A program made the position numbers and the translations under genes. A DNA stretch of 64,000 nt. Origin: Thiosocius sp963759055 (lineage in GTDB: Bacteria; Pseudomonadota; Gammaproteobacteria; Chromatiales; Chromatiaceae). Location: NCBI GenBank assembly GCA_963759055.1, contig CAVWYD010000009.1, positions 62,001 to 126,000 of the forward strand, given 5' to 3'. The notes under the pieces are model-generated. The model was not told the origin of the DNA and made no database searches. It was given only the letters and a program-made list of their open reading frames with translations. Shown here piece after piece: positions 51,704 through 59,835 of this stretch (position 1 is the first letter of the stretch; each line of letters opens with the position of its first letter).

Positions 51704-52804
51704 ATGGGGGTCATCGACCGACTATTGCTGCGCGAGATTCTCAAGACCCTGTTCGTGGTTTTGCTTGTTCTGGCCGTGGTGTTGCTATCGAATACCCTCG
51801 TGCGCTATCTCGGTATGGCTGCCAGCGGTGCGCTGGGGACTAACGTGCTGTTGCTCGTCGTCGGTCTGGAACTGGTCAAGGCGCTTGGTCTGATTATCCC
51901 GCCAGCCTTTTTCTTTTCGGTGCTTTGGGTGCTGGGGCGGATGTACCGGGACAGCGAGATGGTCGCTCTGGCGGCGTCCGGATTTGGGCATGCACGTATC
52001 TTCCGAGCGGTGCTTTTTGCTGCTGTCCCGCTGGCCCTTCTGGTTGCGGTGCTGGTGATGGAAGTCCTGCCCTGGGCAAAGGGTCGGGTGTCGGCGCTGA
52101 AGGCCGATCAGGCCAATTCTGCAGACATCTCGGGTGTGCGTGCGGGGCGCTTCAACGAATTCAGTCGCGGTGGGCTGGTCGTGTATACCGAGCGGCTGTC
52201 GGAAGACGGTTTCAAACTGGAAGGGGTTTTCGTTCAGGACCGTCAGCAGGGCAGGCTGGGTCTGGTGACCGCAGAGAACGCCTATCAGACCACTGATCCG
52301 GAAACGGGCGAACGCTTCGTCATCCTGACCAATGGCCACCGTTACGAGGGGACGCCGGGCGAGCTCGAATACACGGTGGGCCGCTTTGAGGAATATGCGG
52401 TCCGGATACCCGAAATCGGAGCACTTGGTTACGAACTGTCGCGCAGCGCCAAATCCTGGCAGGCGCTTCTGGCTTCCAACGATCCGCAGGATCGCGCCGA
52501 ATTTCAGTATCGCTTGTCGGTACCCCTCGCCTTGCTGGCGTTCGCGGTGCTGGCGGTGCCGCTCGCCCGATCGCCACCACGGTCTGGCATCTATGGGCGA
52601 CTGACCTTCGCCGTGTTGCTGTATTTCACCTTTTTCAATCTGCAACGCGTCGCAGAACGCTGGCTTGAAACCAATGTGGTTCCTGCCTGGCTGGGCATGT
52701 GGTGGCTGCCGATGCTGATGCTTGTGGTAGCAGGCGCCATCATGGTGTTGGATTCCAACTGGTTCTGGGTTCACCGGCCTCGCTGGATGGTGCGACGCGC
52801 ATGA
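51704..52804 (+). CDS. lptF: LPS export system permease LptF
   Basis: The protein has 366 residues. Transmembrane helices lie near residues 15-35, 55-75 and 100-120, a large periplasmic beta-jellyroll follows, and three more helices are at the C-terminus (LAFAVLAVPLARSPPRSG and following). LptF with LptG and the LptB ATPase extracts lipopolysaccharide from the inner membrane. ATG 51704 (MGVIDRLLLREILKTL) has an AAGGAAG site; an upstream start would lack conservation. It overlaps lptG by four bases. Confidence 0.94.
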   Translation: MGVIDRLLLREILKTLFVVLLVLAVVLLSNTLVRYLGMAASGALGTNVLLLVVGLELVKALGLIIPPAFFFSVLWVLGRMYRDSEMVALAASGFGHARIFRAVLFAAVPLALLVAVLVMEVLPWAKGRVSALKADQANSADISGVRAGRFNEFSRGGLVVYTERLSEDGFKLEGVFVQDRQQGRLGLVTAENAYQTTDPETGERFVILTNGHRYEGTPGELEYTVGRFEEYAVRIPEIGALGYELSRSAKSWQALLASNDPQDRAEFQYRLSVPLALLAFAVLAVPLARSPPRSGIYGRLTFAVLLYFTFFNLQRVAERWLETNVVPAWLGMWWLPMLMLVVAGAIMVLDSNWFWVHRPRWMVRRA

Positions 52805-53871
52805 GACTGACACTGTTCGAACGCTATATCGCGACCACCATGTTCAAGGCCACCACCATGACACTTGTGGTGTTGGTCATTTTGCTGATTTTCTTCGGTC
52901 TGATTGACGAGATGGACGACGTCGGCCGTGGTGACTACGGGCTTGGTGATGCCTTCATGGTCGCCGTTTTGTCCGCCCCGAGGTATATCTTCGAGGTTTT
53001 TCCGGTTGCCGCCCTGATCGGCAGCCTGGTTGGCCTGGGTTCCATGGGTGCGCATGGCGAGTTGATCGCCATGCGTGGCTCGGGTTTCTCGTTACGCCAG
53101 ATCGTGCTTGCGGTGATGAAGGCCGGTCTCGTCATGATGCTACTGGTGTTTCTGTTCGGTGAACTTGTGGCACCGGCCAGCGAACAATGGGGTGAACAGC
53201 ATCGTACGGAAAAGATGCAAAAGAAGGTCACCCTGAAATCCCGTTACGGCTTCTGGGCCCGCGACGGTCGCGCCTTCGTCAACATCCGCAGCATTCTTCC
53301 CGGTGCACGTCTGGAGGATATCTATGTCTACGAGTTTGACGAGAGCAAGCGCCTTACCCTGGCAACCCACGCCGAACGCGCGGAGCATCGGGGTGATCAT
53401 TGGTTGATGTTCAGCATCCGTCAGAGCGAGATCGCTGAGACCGGTATCGGTGAGCGCCAGCTGGACCAGGCGCGCTGGGACTCGTTGCTGGACCCCGGTT
53501 TGCTGAGCGCGATCGTGATAGAGCCGACCATGCTGCCGATCAATGAGCTTTACAATTACATCCGCGTGATGCGTGAAAACGGCCAGTCCGCCACCGACTA
53601 TGAGGTCGCCTTCTGGGGCAAACTCGCGACCCCCCTGGCGACCCTGGTCATGCTTTTTATCACGGTGCCATTCGTGCTGGGTCACCAACGATTCGTGAGC
53701 ATGGGTCAGCGTATCTTTCTTGGCGTCATGCTGGGCATGGCGTTTTATATGCTGAACCGCGGGATGTCCTACGTGGCGGTGGTCTACGATCTAAACCCGG
53801 TTGTAAGTGCGCTGATACCGGCCGGCGCTTTTCTGGCGATGGGCCTGTATATGCTCAGAGGAGCTCGTTGA
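52801..53871 (+). CDS. lptG: LPS export system permease LptG
   Basis: The protein has 356 residues. The start MRLTLFERYIATTMFKATTM is the conserved first helix of LptG. ALIGSLVGLGSMGAHGELIAMRGSGFS is the LptF/G coupling segment, here with its expected pattern up to MRGSG. The periplasmic domain is followed by three C-terminal helices. It is translationally coupled to lptF by the ATGA overlap. Confidence 0.95.
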   Translation: MRLTLFERYIATTMFKATTMTLVVLVILLIFFGLIDEMDDVGRGDYGLGDAFMVAVLSAPRYIFEVFPVAALIGSLVGLGSMGAHGELIAMRGSGFSLRQIVLAVMKAGLVMMLLVFLFGELVAPASEQWGEQHRTEKMQKKVTLKSRYGFWARDGRAFVNIRSILPGARLEDIYVYEFDESKRLTLATHAERAEHRGDHWLMFSIRQSEIAETGIGERQLDQARWDSLLDPGLLSAIVIEPTMLPINELYNYIRVMRENGQSATDYEVAFWGKLATPLATLVMLFITVPFVLGHQRFVSMGQRIFLGVMLGMAFYMLNRGMSYVAVVYDLNPVVSALIPAGAFLAMGLYMLRGAR

Positions 53872-53883
53872 GCCGGGCGGCCC

Positions 53884-54336
53884 TCAGCTTTTTCTCACCA
53901 TCACCAGTCGTGTGTTGCTGATGCGGTCGTGCCAGGCGAGACCATCGCGATCGAACAGAATCCATAGGTACCCCAGGCCAAGCGTCAGCATGGACAGCAT
54001 CGCCGCGAAGCAGCGGGTCAATGACTGACGCAGAGTCACCTCGGTGCCCGCACCGCTGAGCAGTTTCAGTCGCCATGCACGCATCCCGAGCGTCTGTCCC
54101 CCGTGCATCCAGAACCAGCTGAAAAAGACCATGGGCGACAGTATTGCGTAGAGCTGCAGCATCAGGTGACTGCCCTCGCTTCCGGCCCCGACGAACGTGT
54201 CAACGGTGACTCCCAGCAACCACAAAGCCGCAACCAGCCAGCTGTCGTAGAAAATGGCGGCCAGTCGGCGCCAGAGTCCGGGGACTGCCGCGTTGTCGAT
54301 ATTGCTTTGCATGTCTTTGGAGGGGAAATGCTGCAT
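53884..54336 (-). CDS. RDD-family membrane protein
   Basis: The protein has 150 residues. GLWRRLAAIFYDSWLVAALWLLG is the RDD-type first helix; the typical Arg-Asp-Asp reads RRLAAIFYD here. Two more helices follow, with GMRAWRLKLLS and a late DRDGLAWHDRISNTRLV. RDD proteins are small multi-pass proteins of mostly unknown transport role. It converges with lptG, its stop 12 bases from that of lptG. Confidence 0.87.
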   Translation of the reverse strand: MQHFPSKDMQSNIDNAAVPGLWRRLAAIFYDSWLVAALWLLGVTVDTFVGAGSEGSHLMLQLYAILSPMVFFSWFWMHGGQTLGMRAWRLKLLSGAGTEVTLRQSLTRCFAAMLSMLTLGLGYLWILFDRDGLAWHDRISNTRLVMVRKS

Positions 54337-54574
54337 GACGCGTGAAGTGGTTGTCAGATTTCGTGATCGTGCGCTCGACCGAAGGTCGGTTACGCCATTT
54401 CAAATGACTGATTTATATCGATTTTAATGTCGTTTTCTAGGGAAATTACCCGGAACCTTCAGGATTGCTCCTAATAGCTGCGCTTGTGCCGGGCGACATA
54501 CATTCGGTCCCAGTAGCTCCAGCTGACAAACGGCGCAGACCGTATGCAGCGGGCGAAATCTACTGGAGGGAAGA
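54337..54574. other. Intergenic region between the RDD and PilZ-like genes
   Basis: About 240 bases with AT-rich start (54400-54460) carry no clear gene. A GGAGGG at 54565-54570 serves the PilZ-like gene, whose promoter should lie here. Confidence 0.4.
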
Positions 54575-54931
54575 ATGGAGCAGACACGCAGTGGGCGCAA
54601 GGCGATTTCACTGGATGCGGTGATTGGCTGCGCGCGGTTTGGTTTGATTCGGGGGCGGATTATCGAGCTCGGGCTGAATTCGATCTATGTCAAGGCGGCG
54701 ACCAGTATCGTGCCTATCGGCGCGGAGGTCACGGTCACCTTTCAGCCGGGCGATGGGGTCTGCAGTGACTGTCTGAGCGTGAAGGGTCGGGTGACCCACC
54801 AGAGCCCGCAGGGCTTCGGGGTCGAGCTTGATTCGCCTGATCCAAAGTGTCGCGAGTTTCTGAGGCGGAATTTGCTGGTGTTTCCGCGCCGGGCGCGAAT
54901 GAAGACTGCGGCCGAATTGCGAGCCATTTGA
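54575..54931 (+). CDS. PilZ-like domain protein
   Basis: The protein has 118 residues forming one beta-rich domain (IGCARFGLIRGRIIELGLNS, VPIGAEVTVTFQPGDGVC, VKGRVTHQSPQGFGVEL) followed by a basic tail. The pattern of strands and the D/N-x-S-x-x-G-like GLNSIYV suggest a PilZ fold. The upstream RxxxR arginines needed for tight c-di-GMP binding are not convincingly present, so it may be a non-binding PilZ variant. It precedes the histidine kinase gene by 60 bases on the same strand. Confidence 0.55.
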   Translation: MEQTRSGRKAISLDAVIGCARFGLIRGRIIELGLNSIYVKAATSIVPIGAEVTVTFQPGDGVCSDCLSVKGRVTHQSPQGFGVELDSPDPKCREFLRRNLLVFPRRARMKTAAELRAI

Positions 54932-54991
54932 TCATTGCTTCGGTTTTCCCGGCCCTTCAGGGGGCGTTGAGAGCCGGCTATTCTTGCTAAG

Positions 54992-57619
54992 TTGGTGAAA
55001 CGCGTATTCCGGGGCGATAATTCGCCCAGGTTTACCACCGGGGCAAGATCTATCAGCAAGCGGTCGCTGTCACGAAGACTCCTGCGCAGGATACCCATAC
55101 CTGTGTTGGCGCTCGCCTTTGGTCTGCTGACCGGCCTGGTCCTGTGGGTCGTGGTGGATAGGATCCAGACCCGCGCACTCAGTCATATCTTTGATCAGGC
55201 ACTCGAGAGCCAACTGGATCAGCAGGCCCGCGAGTCTTTGATCCGTTTCGACGAATATCGCCGGTCTTTCACCTATTTTGCGGGCCTGATATCAACTCAT
55301 CGGCGCATGGCCGATTATCTCGACCCGATCATCTGGAGCCGCCGATCGCAGCAGATCGTGCGCTACGATGCCCGCAATCCTCCGAGTTGGCTGCCTGAAG
55401 ACCCGGTTTGGCAGGGCGGGGTCAGTCCGGGACATTTTCTGTTGACGGATCGGGCGGGAGGGGTTCGCGAGCATTACAGCCCGTTGGGCCAAGATCTGCC
55501 AGAGAGTTTGCGTGGCGAGCCCAAAGGACAGCTGTCGGTAGGGGCGGGCCGCTCCTATGTCACGGTTCTGAACAACGAACCCTGGCTGATCGTGTCAGAA
55601 AACACCGAGGACAATGCACGTACCCCCATGGGCAGCGTGGTCCTCCTGGTTCCGCTGAACAGCGCGTTTCTCGCCGCCTCGCAGCAGTTCGTCAAATCGA
55701 CTAACAATGTGGTCGCTATCCTCGACCCGGAGGCTCAGCGCATCCTGTCCAGCAGCAGTTCAGACGCGGTTCCGGCCGGGCTGGCTCTGGCGGCCCTGCA
55801 AAAGGGTTATCTGGTGACTGCGCAGTCCTTTTTCGATTATGAGGATTTCGATCTCAACCTGTTGTTTGCGACTCTGTTGCCGCGCGCTTCGTTTGAGCAG
55901 ACTGGGCAGCAGGTACTTGAGCTCGAACGCCGTCAGCGTCTGATCGGGGCTGCCGTCATCATCGTCGCTTTCGTTCTGCTTTTTTTGTTGCTGTCGAGTC
56001 GAATCAGCCGGCTGCTCAGACGCATATCCAACCTGTCCAGGAGGGCCCTGGAGATACCCGGCGCGGAACTCGACCAGCGCGGTAACCAGCTGCTGATACT
56101 GGAAGACTGGATCCGGGACTTCCTCAAACTGGTGATGCGGGCACGCGAAGAGATGCGGCGTCAGCACGAGACTGAACTGCTCGAGACAGAAAAGCTCAGG
56201 GTGGCGGTGATGGAGGCATCCCTGGATTCAATTGTTACAGTCGACGGACGCGGCGCCATTATCGACTTCAATCCGACCGCGCAGGAAACCTTCGATTATC
56301 GCCACGAAGAAGCGGTGGGGCGTTCCTTCAGCGACCTCGTGGTCGCACCAAAATGGCAGAAGACCTTCGAGCGCCTGCTGTATCTGTCTCTGGCGGGGGC
56401 AGAACAGGGCGCGCCTCTGCAGCGCATCGAGATGCAGGCCGTGGCCCGCGACGGACGTATCTTTCCGGTCGAATTGTCTATCAAGCCGGTGTCTCTGGAG
56501 GAGCGCATGGTTTTCACGCTCTATCTGCGGGATATCGCGGAACGCAAGGTGCGCGAGGCCGAGATTCGCAGTCTGGCAGCTTTTCCCAGCGAGAGTCCGA
56601 TACCGGTGCTGCGTATCAACGGCCGGGGTGTTATCAGTTATGCCAATCAACCGAGCGCGCCACTGCTCAAGCACTGGGGATGCCGGCCCCTGCAGACGCT
56701 GCCGGTATACTGGCGCGACCGTGTCGAAGCCGTCCTCGCCAGCGGTTCGACGAGCGAACTGGAGGTAGCGACCGACGACGGTATTTTCTCGCTGCTGATG
56801 GCGCCGGTTGCAGAACTGGATTATGTGAACGTCTATGCGCGTGATATCACCACTGAGCGGGTTGCCGAGGAAGAGCTCAAACGGCGTCAGAATGAGCTGG
56901 TGCACGTGACCCGGTTGAGCAACATGGGTGAGATGGCGACCGGCATAGCCCATGAGCTCAATCAACCTTTGTCCGCCATCGTCAATTTTGCGAACGGTTG
57001 CGCGCGGCGCCTGCGTATGGACATTGGCGGCAAGGACGAACTGCTGCACGCCCTGGGCCAGATATCTGCACAGGCAGGAAGGGCAGGCGAGATCATCAAG
57101 CGGCTGCGCGGGATGGTCACCCGACGTCAGCCGGTACGTGAGGTCGCCGACCTGAATGTGTTGGCGCGCGAAGTTTGTTCGTTCATCAGCCATGACCTGA
57201 CCCGGCAGGAGTTGGCGATCGAGCGCCGTCTCTCGAAGCAAGCATTATGGGTGCGCGTTGATTCCGTCCAGATCGAACAGGTTCTCCTAAACCTGTTGCG
57301 TAATTCGTTGGACGCATTGACCGAGCTGCCGGCACAGGAGCGCCATCTTGTCATCGAGTCCGGCGTGCAGCCGGATGGCATGGTGTTCGTCGCGGTTAAG
57401 GACAATGGCCCAGGTATCAGTACTGGCGCCATGGAACATCTTTTCGATCCATTCTTCAGCACGAAGGAGAGCGGAATGGGCATGGGACTGGCCATCAGTC
57501 AGACCATCATGACAAACCATCATGGTAAGATCAGGGCAGACTCCTGGCCGGGGAAGGGAAGCGCATTCACCATCGAGCTTCCACCGAGTGTAGAGGCCGT
57601 TGTCAGCGCTGCATCATGA
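54992..57619 (+). CDS. FixL-like PAS sensor histidine kinase with periplasmic sensor domain
   Basis: The protein has up to 875 residues (TTG 54992, or GTG one codon later). TM1 is IPVLALAFGLLTGLVLWVVV (about residues 37-57), with a periplasmic region of about 260 residues and TM2 near 320-340. Two PAS domains follow (IIDFNPTAQETFDYRHEEAVG near 420, a weaker one near 530-620). The HisKA phospho-acceptor lies in IAHELNQPLSAIV (His about 654) and the ATPase in NLLRNSLDAL and DNGPGISTG. The PAS lacks the haem-binding histidine segment of FixL (the region reads PKWQKTFERLLY), so it is not a haem-based O2 sensor of that type. It is paired with the FixJ-like regulator three bases downstream. The ligand is unknown. 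Confidence 0.88.
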   Translation: MVKRVFRGDNSPRFTTGARSISKRSLSRRLLRRIPIPVLALAFGLLTGLVLWVVVDRIQTRALSHIFDQALESQLDQQARESLIRFDEYRRSFTYFAGLISTHRRMADYLDPIIWSRRSQQIVRYDARNPPSWLPEDPVWQGGVSPGHFLLTDRAGGVREHYSPLGQDLPESLRGEPKGQLSVGAGRSYVTVLNNEPWLIVSENTEDNARTPMGSVVLLVPLNSAFLAASQQFVKSTNNVVAILDPEAQRILSSSSSDAVPAGLALAALQKGYLVTAQSFFDYEDFDLNLLFATLLPRASFEQTGQQVLELERRQRLIGAAVIIVAFVLLFLLLSSRISRLLRRISNLSRRALEIPGAELDQRGNQLLILEDWIRDFLKLVMRAREEMRRQHETELLETEKLRVAVMEASLDSIVTVDGRGAIIDFNPTAQETFDYRHEEAVGRSFSDLVVAPKWQKTFERLLYLSLAGAEQGAPLQRIEMQAVARDGRIFPVELSIKPVSLEERMVFTLYLRDIAERKVREAEIRSLAAFPSESPIPVLRINGRGVISYANQPSAPLLKHWGCRPLQTLPVYWRDRVEAVLASGSTSELEVATDDGIFSLLMAPVAELDYVNVYARDITTERVAEEELKRRQNELVHVTRLSNMGEMATGIAHELNQPLSAIVNFANGCARRLRMDIGGKDELLHALGQISAQAGRAGEIIKRLRGMVTRRQPVREVADLNVLAREVCSFISHDLTRQELAIERRLSKQALWVRVDSVQIEQVLLNLLRNSLDALTELPAQERHLVIESGVQPDGMVFVAVKDNGPGISTGAMEHLFDPFFSTKESGMGMGLAISQTIMTNHHGKIRADSWPGKGSAFTIELPPSVEAVVSAAS

Positions 57620-57622
57620 ACC

Positions 57623-58252
57623 ATGACTGATTCTCCTCTCACAAAAGCTACCGTGTTCGTGGTCGATGACGATCAGGCGATGCGGAATTCGCTCAAATGG
57701 TTGATTGAATCGGTTGGCGTTTCGGTTGAGAGCTTTTCATCCGCCGACGATTTTCTGGTTCAGTACCAGCCTGGCCGTGCCGGTTGCCTGGTGCTGGATG
57801 TGCGCATGCCGGGAATGAGTGGGCTCGAATTGCTGGAGCACCTTGCGGAGCGGAATGTACATATTCCAGCCGTCATTATTACCGGCCATGGCGATGTGCC
57901 AATGGCAGTGCGTGCGATGAAGAGCGGCGCCATCGATTTCATCGAAAAGCCATTCAATGACGAAGCCCTTTTGGACGCGATACGCCGCGCGATCGTGTTT
58001 GAGGAACAGCAGCGCAGCCTTCATTCGGAACACGTACAGATCCAGGATCGCCTGTCACACCTGACGCCGCGCGAGCATGAGGTGATGGCAATGGTCACAG
58101 AAGGCAAGTCCAACAAGGAGATTGCCAATACGCTGGGCGTTTCCGCCAAGACCATCGAGGCGCACCGCGCGCGCGTGATGGAGAAGATGCAGGCTGGATC
58201 GCTCGCCGAACTGGTGCGCATGGCTCTGGCCACGAACGGTAACGATCATTAA
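57623..58252 (+). CDS. FixJ-family response regulator
   Basis: The protein has 209 residues. The receiver domain has FVVDDDQAMRNSLKWLI (acidic pocket), LVLDVRMPGMSGLELL (phospho-Asp about residue 59), ITGHGDVPMAVRAMKSGA and IEKPFNDEALL (Lys). A LuxR/FixJ helix-turn-helix follows: LTPREHEVMAMVTEGKSNKEIAN and VSAKTIEAHRARVMEKM. It should be phosphorylated by the upstream kinase. Targets cannot be read here. Confidence 0.93.
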   Translation: MTDSPLTKATVFVVDDDQAMRNSLKWLIESVGVSVESFSSADDFLVQYQPGRAGCLVLDVRMPGMSGLELLEHLAERNVHIPAVIITGHGDVPMAVRAMKSGAIDFIEKPFNDEALLDAIRRAIVFEEQQRSLHSEHVQIQDRLSHLTPREHEVMAMVTEGKSNKEIANTLGVSAKTIEAHRARVMEKMQAGSLAELVRMALATNGNDH

Positions 58253-58280
58253 CCCGGCATATTGGGTGGCCGGGTTAATA
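58251..58280 (+). repeat. 30-bp palindromic repeat between fixJ-like and GAF-GGDEF genes
   Basis: Arms AACCCGGC and GCCGGGTT (extending to TAACCCGGC and GCCGGGTTA) enclose a 10-base loop. The element starts in the stop codon region of the regulator gene and lies between two convergent genes, so it may act as a two-way terminator although no T run follows. It is identical to minus-strand 3019-3048. Confidence 0.8.
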
Positions 58281-58293
58281 CTGCCCGAAAGCG

Positions 58294-59304
58294 CTACCCG
58301 ACGGCACGCGCACCGTTGACGGACCCCTGGTCATTGTCGTGCTCGGCATGTCTTTTGCGCTTATGCTCGTACATCAGGGTGTCGGCTTCTGCCATCAGTT
58401 GCGCCATATCCGCGTGGCGGGCCGCATCGAAAGCTACCGCGCCAACACTGAAGACAATATCGTAGCCCCGCTGGGCCTGCCGGTTGTGGTCGTCGACCGA
58501 CTGTTGCAGGCGATCCAGGGTGCTGTTCAGTTCGTCGCTGCCCGAATTGGTCAGCAGCACGGCAAATTCGTCCCCGCCGAGTCTCGCCACCACATCGGAT
58601 TCACGAAAACTCTGTTTCAACAGCTGGGCAAAACTGGTCAGCGCGCGATCCCCTTCTGCATGGCCGAAACGATCGTTGATCTGCTTGAACCAATCGAGGT
58701 CGAAAAACAGCATTGACGCGGGCTTGTCAAGCCGCCGGCACAGGTTTAGCGCATGTAGCGAGAGCGTCTCAAAACCGCGTCGATTCGACAACATCGTCAA
58801 TTCGTCCATGGTCGCCAACTGCACGGCAGCGAGTTCCTGCTCGGCCATGCGCGCCAGGTCGCTCAGCAATGCCAGGTCGTCCTCGCTGAATTCACGCGGC
58901 TCACGGTCGATAATGCACAGCGTGCCAAGCTTGCTGCCGTTGGGCACGGTAAGCGGGCAGCCGGCATAAAAGCGGATATGTGGGTCATTCGTTACCAGGG
59001 GATTGTCGTTAAACCTCTTGTCTTCGGCTGCGTCGGGCACCAGGAAGACGCCGTCACCCAGAATGGCATGGCCGCAAAATGAGATGTCACGCGAGGTTTC
59101 GGTGGCACTCAATCCCTGACAGGATTTGAACCATTGGCGATTTTCATCGACCAGACTGACCAGGGCTATGGGTACGCCAAAAAGGCGTTTCGCCAACCGG
59201 GTCAGTCGGTCGAAGCGTTCTTCGGGTGATGAATCCAGGATGTTCAGCGTGCGCAAGGTCTCTATACGCGTCGCTTCGTCTGCCGGTTTTTCGGGGGTCT
59301 GCAT
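58294..59304 (-). CDS. GAF-GGDEF diguanylate cyclase
   Basis: The protein has 336 residues. The N-terminal GAF domain (ILDSSPEERFDRLTRLAKRL, SLVDENRQWFKSC, SFCGHAIL) belongs to the free-type GAF group often joined to GGDEF. The cyclase domain has DELTMLSNRRGFE, FFDLDWFKQINDRFGH and an intact GGDEF motif at about residue 255. No I-site RxxD is evident except DVVARLGGDEF context. ATG 59304 is preferred over a TTG at 59316 because GAGG lies seven bases upstream. The GAF ligand is unknown. Confidence 0.9.
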   Translation of the reverse strand: MQTPEKPADEATRIETLRTLNILDSSPEERFDRLTRLAKRLFGVPIALVSLVDENRQWFKSCQGLSATETSRDISFCGHAILGDGVFLVPDAAEDKRFNDNPLVTNDPHIRFYAGCPLTVPNGSKLGTLCIIDREPREFSEDDLALLSDLARMAEQELAAVQLATMDELTMLSNRRGFETLSLHALNLCRRLDKPASMLFFDLDWFKQINDRFGHAEGDRALTSFAQLLKQSFRESDVVARLGGDEFAVLLTNSGSDELNSTLDRLQQSVDDHNRQAQRGYDIVFSVGAVAFDAARHADMAQLMAEADTLMYEHKRKRHAEHDNDQGSVNGARAVG

Positions 59305-59597
59305 TGTGATCCTCAACCTGATTTAAGCTTTGGCACCCGCAGCTCCCTGCTATCGGCTGTCATTGCTGATGTTCCATTTGGCCGAATGACTCGCATCCGA
59401 TGTGGCGTGTGCAATTTCGTCCGGCCTTGCGTGTAGATCGTCAGGCCGAGCGAAAACTTGAGGTTCAACTCTGTTGGCGCGAACCGTGTTTGTCGCGCGA
59501 AAGACCTTGATATTTATGGGGATAAGCTGAAAATTGCGGGGTATCTGTCGGGGCTGAATTTCCATGTCCCGAGCTCGCTGTGGCGCGTGCGACCCGC
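59305..59597. other. Intergenic region upstream of the GAF-GGDEF gene
   Basis: About 290 bases hold the promoter of the GAF-GGDEF gene. Plus-strand frames through here give an unlikely, low-complexity translation, so I annotate no gene. Confidence 0.4.
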
Positions 59598-59835
59598 CTC
59601 AGAAATTCGCCAGCATAAGGGGGATCAGCAGCGCGTTCACCAGATCGATGAAGAAGGCGCAGACCAGGGGCAGTTGGAGCCCGGCCTCTTCCAGTCCCTC
59701 GTTCAGCAACATGCCGGCGATCGCGCAGACATGAATGGCGAGAATGGCATCGACAAAGTCCAGATGGCCAATACCTGTCTGCGTTGGGTCTCTGACAGAC
59801 CCACGTCCTGGGGTTCTATCTTCTCCGGCTGCAGT
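59598..59835 (-). other. In-frame hydrophobic open frame directly after the lpd stop codon
   Basis: The lpd frame continues for 78 codons after its TAA to a TGA at 59598. The last 55 codons read as a membrane-like segment (AILAIHVCAIAGMLLNEGL, then VCAFFIDLVNALLIPLMLAN) with two possible helices. There is no ATG, GTG or TTG near its beginning. It may be the remnant of a small membrane protein gene, a short gene with a non-standard start, or chance. Confidence 0.35.

Noticed and set aside
54470..54590. Short minus-strand frame ending in WSYWDRMYVARHKRSY
   Set aside because: It looks protein-like for about 20 residues, but the start is a lone GTG without ribosome-binding site and the length is below 40 codons. 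It could be chance.
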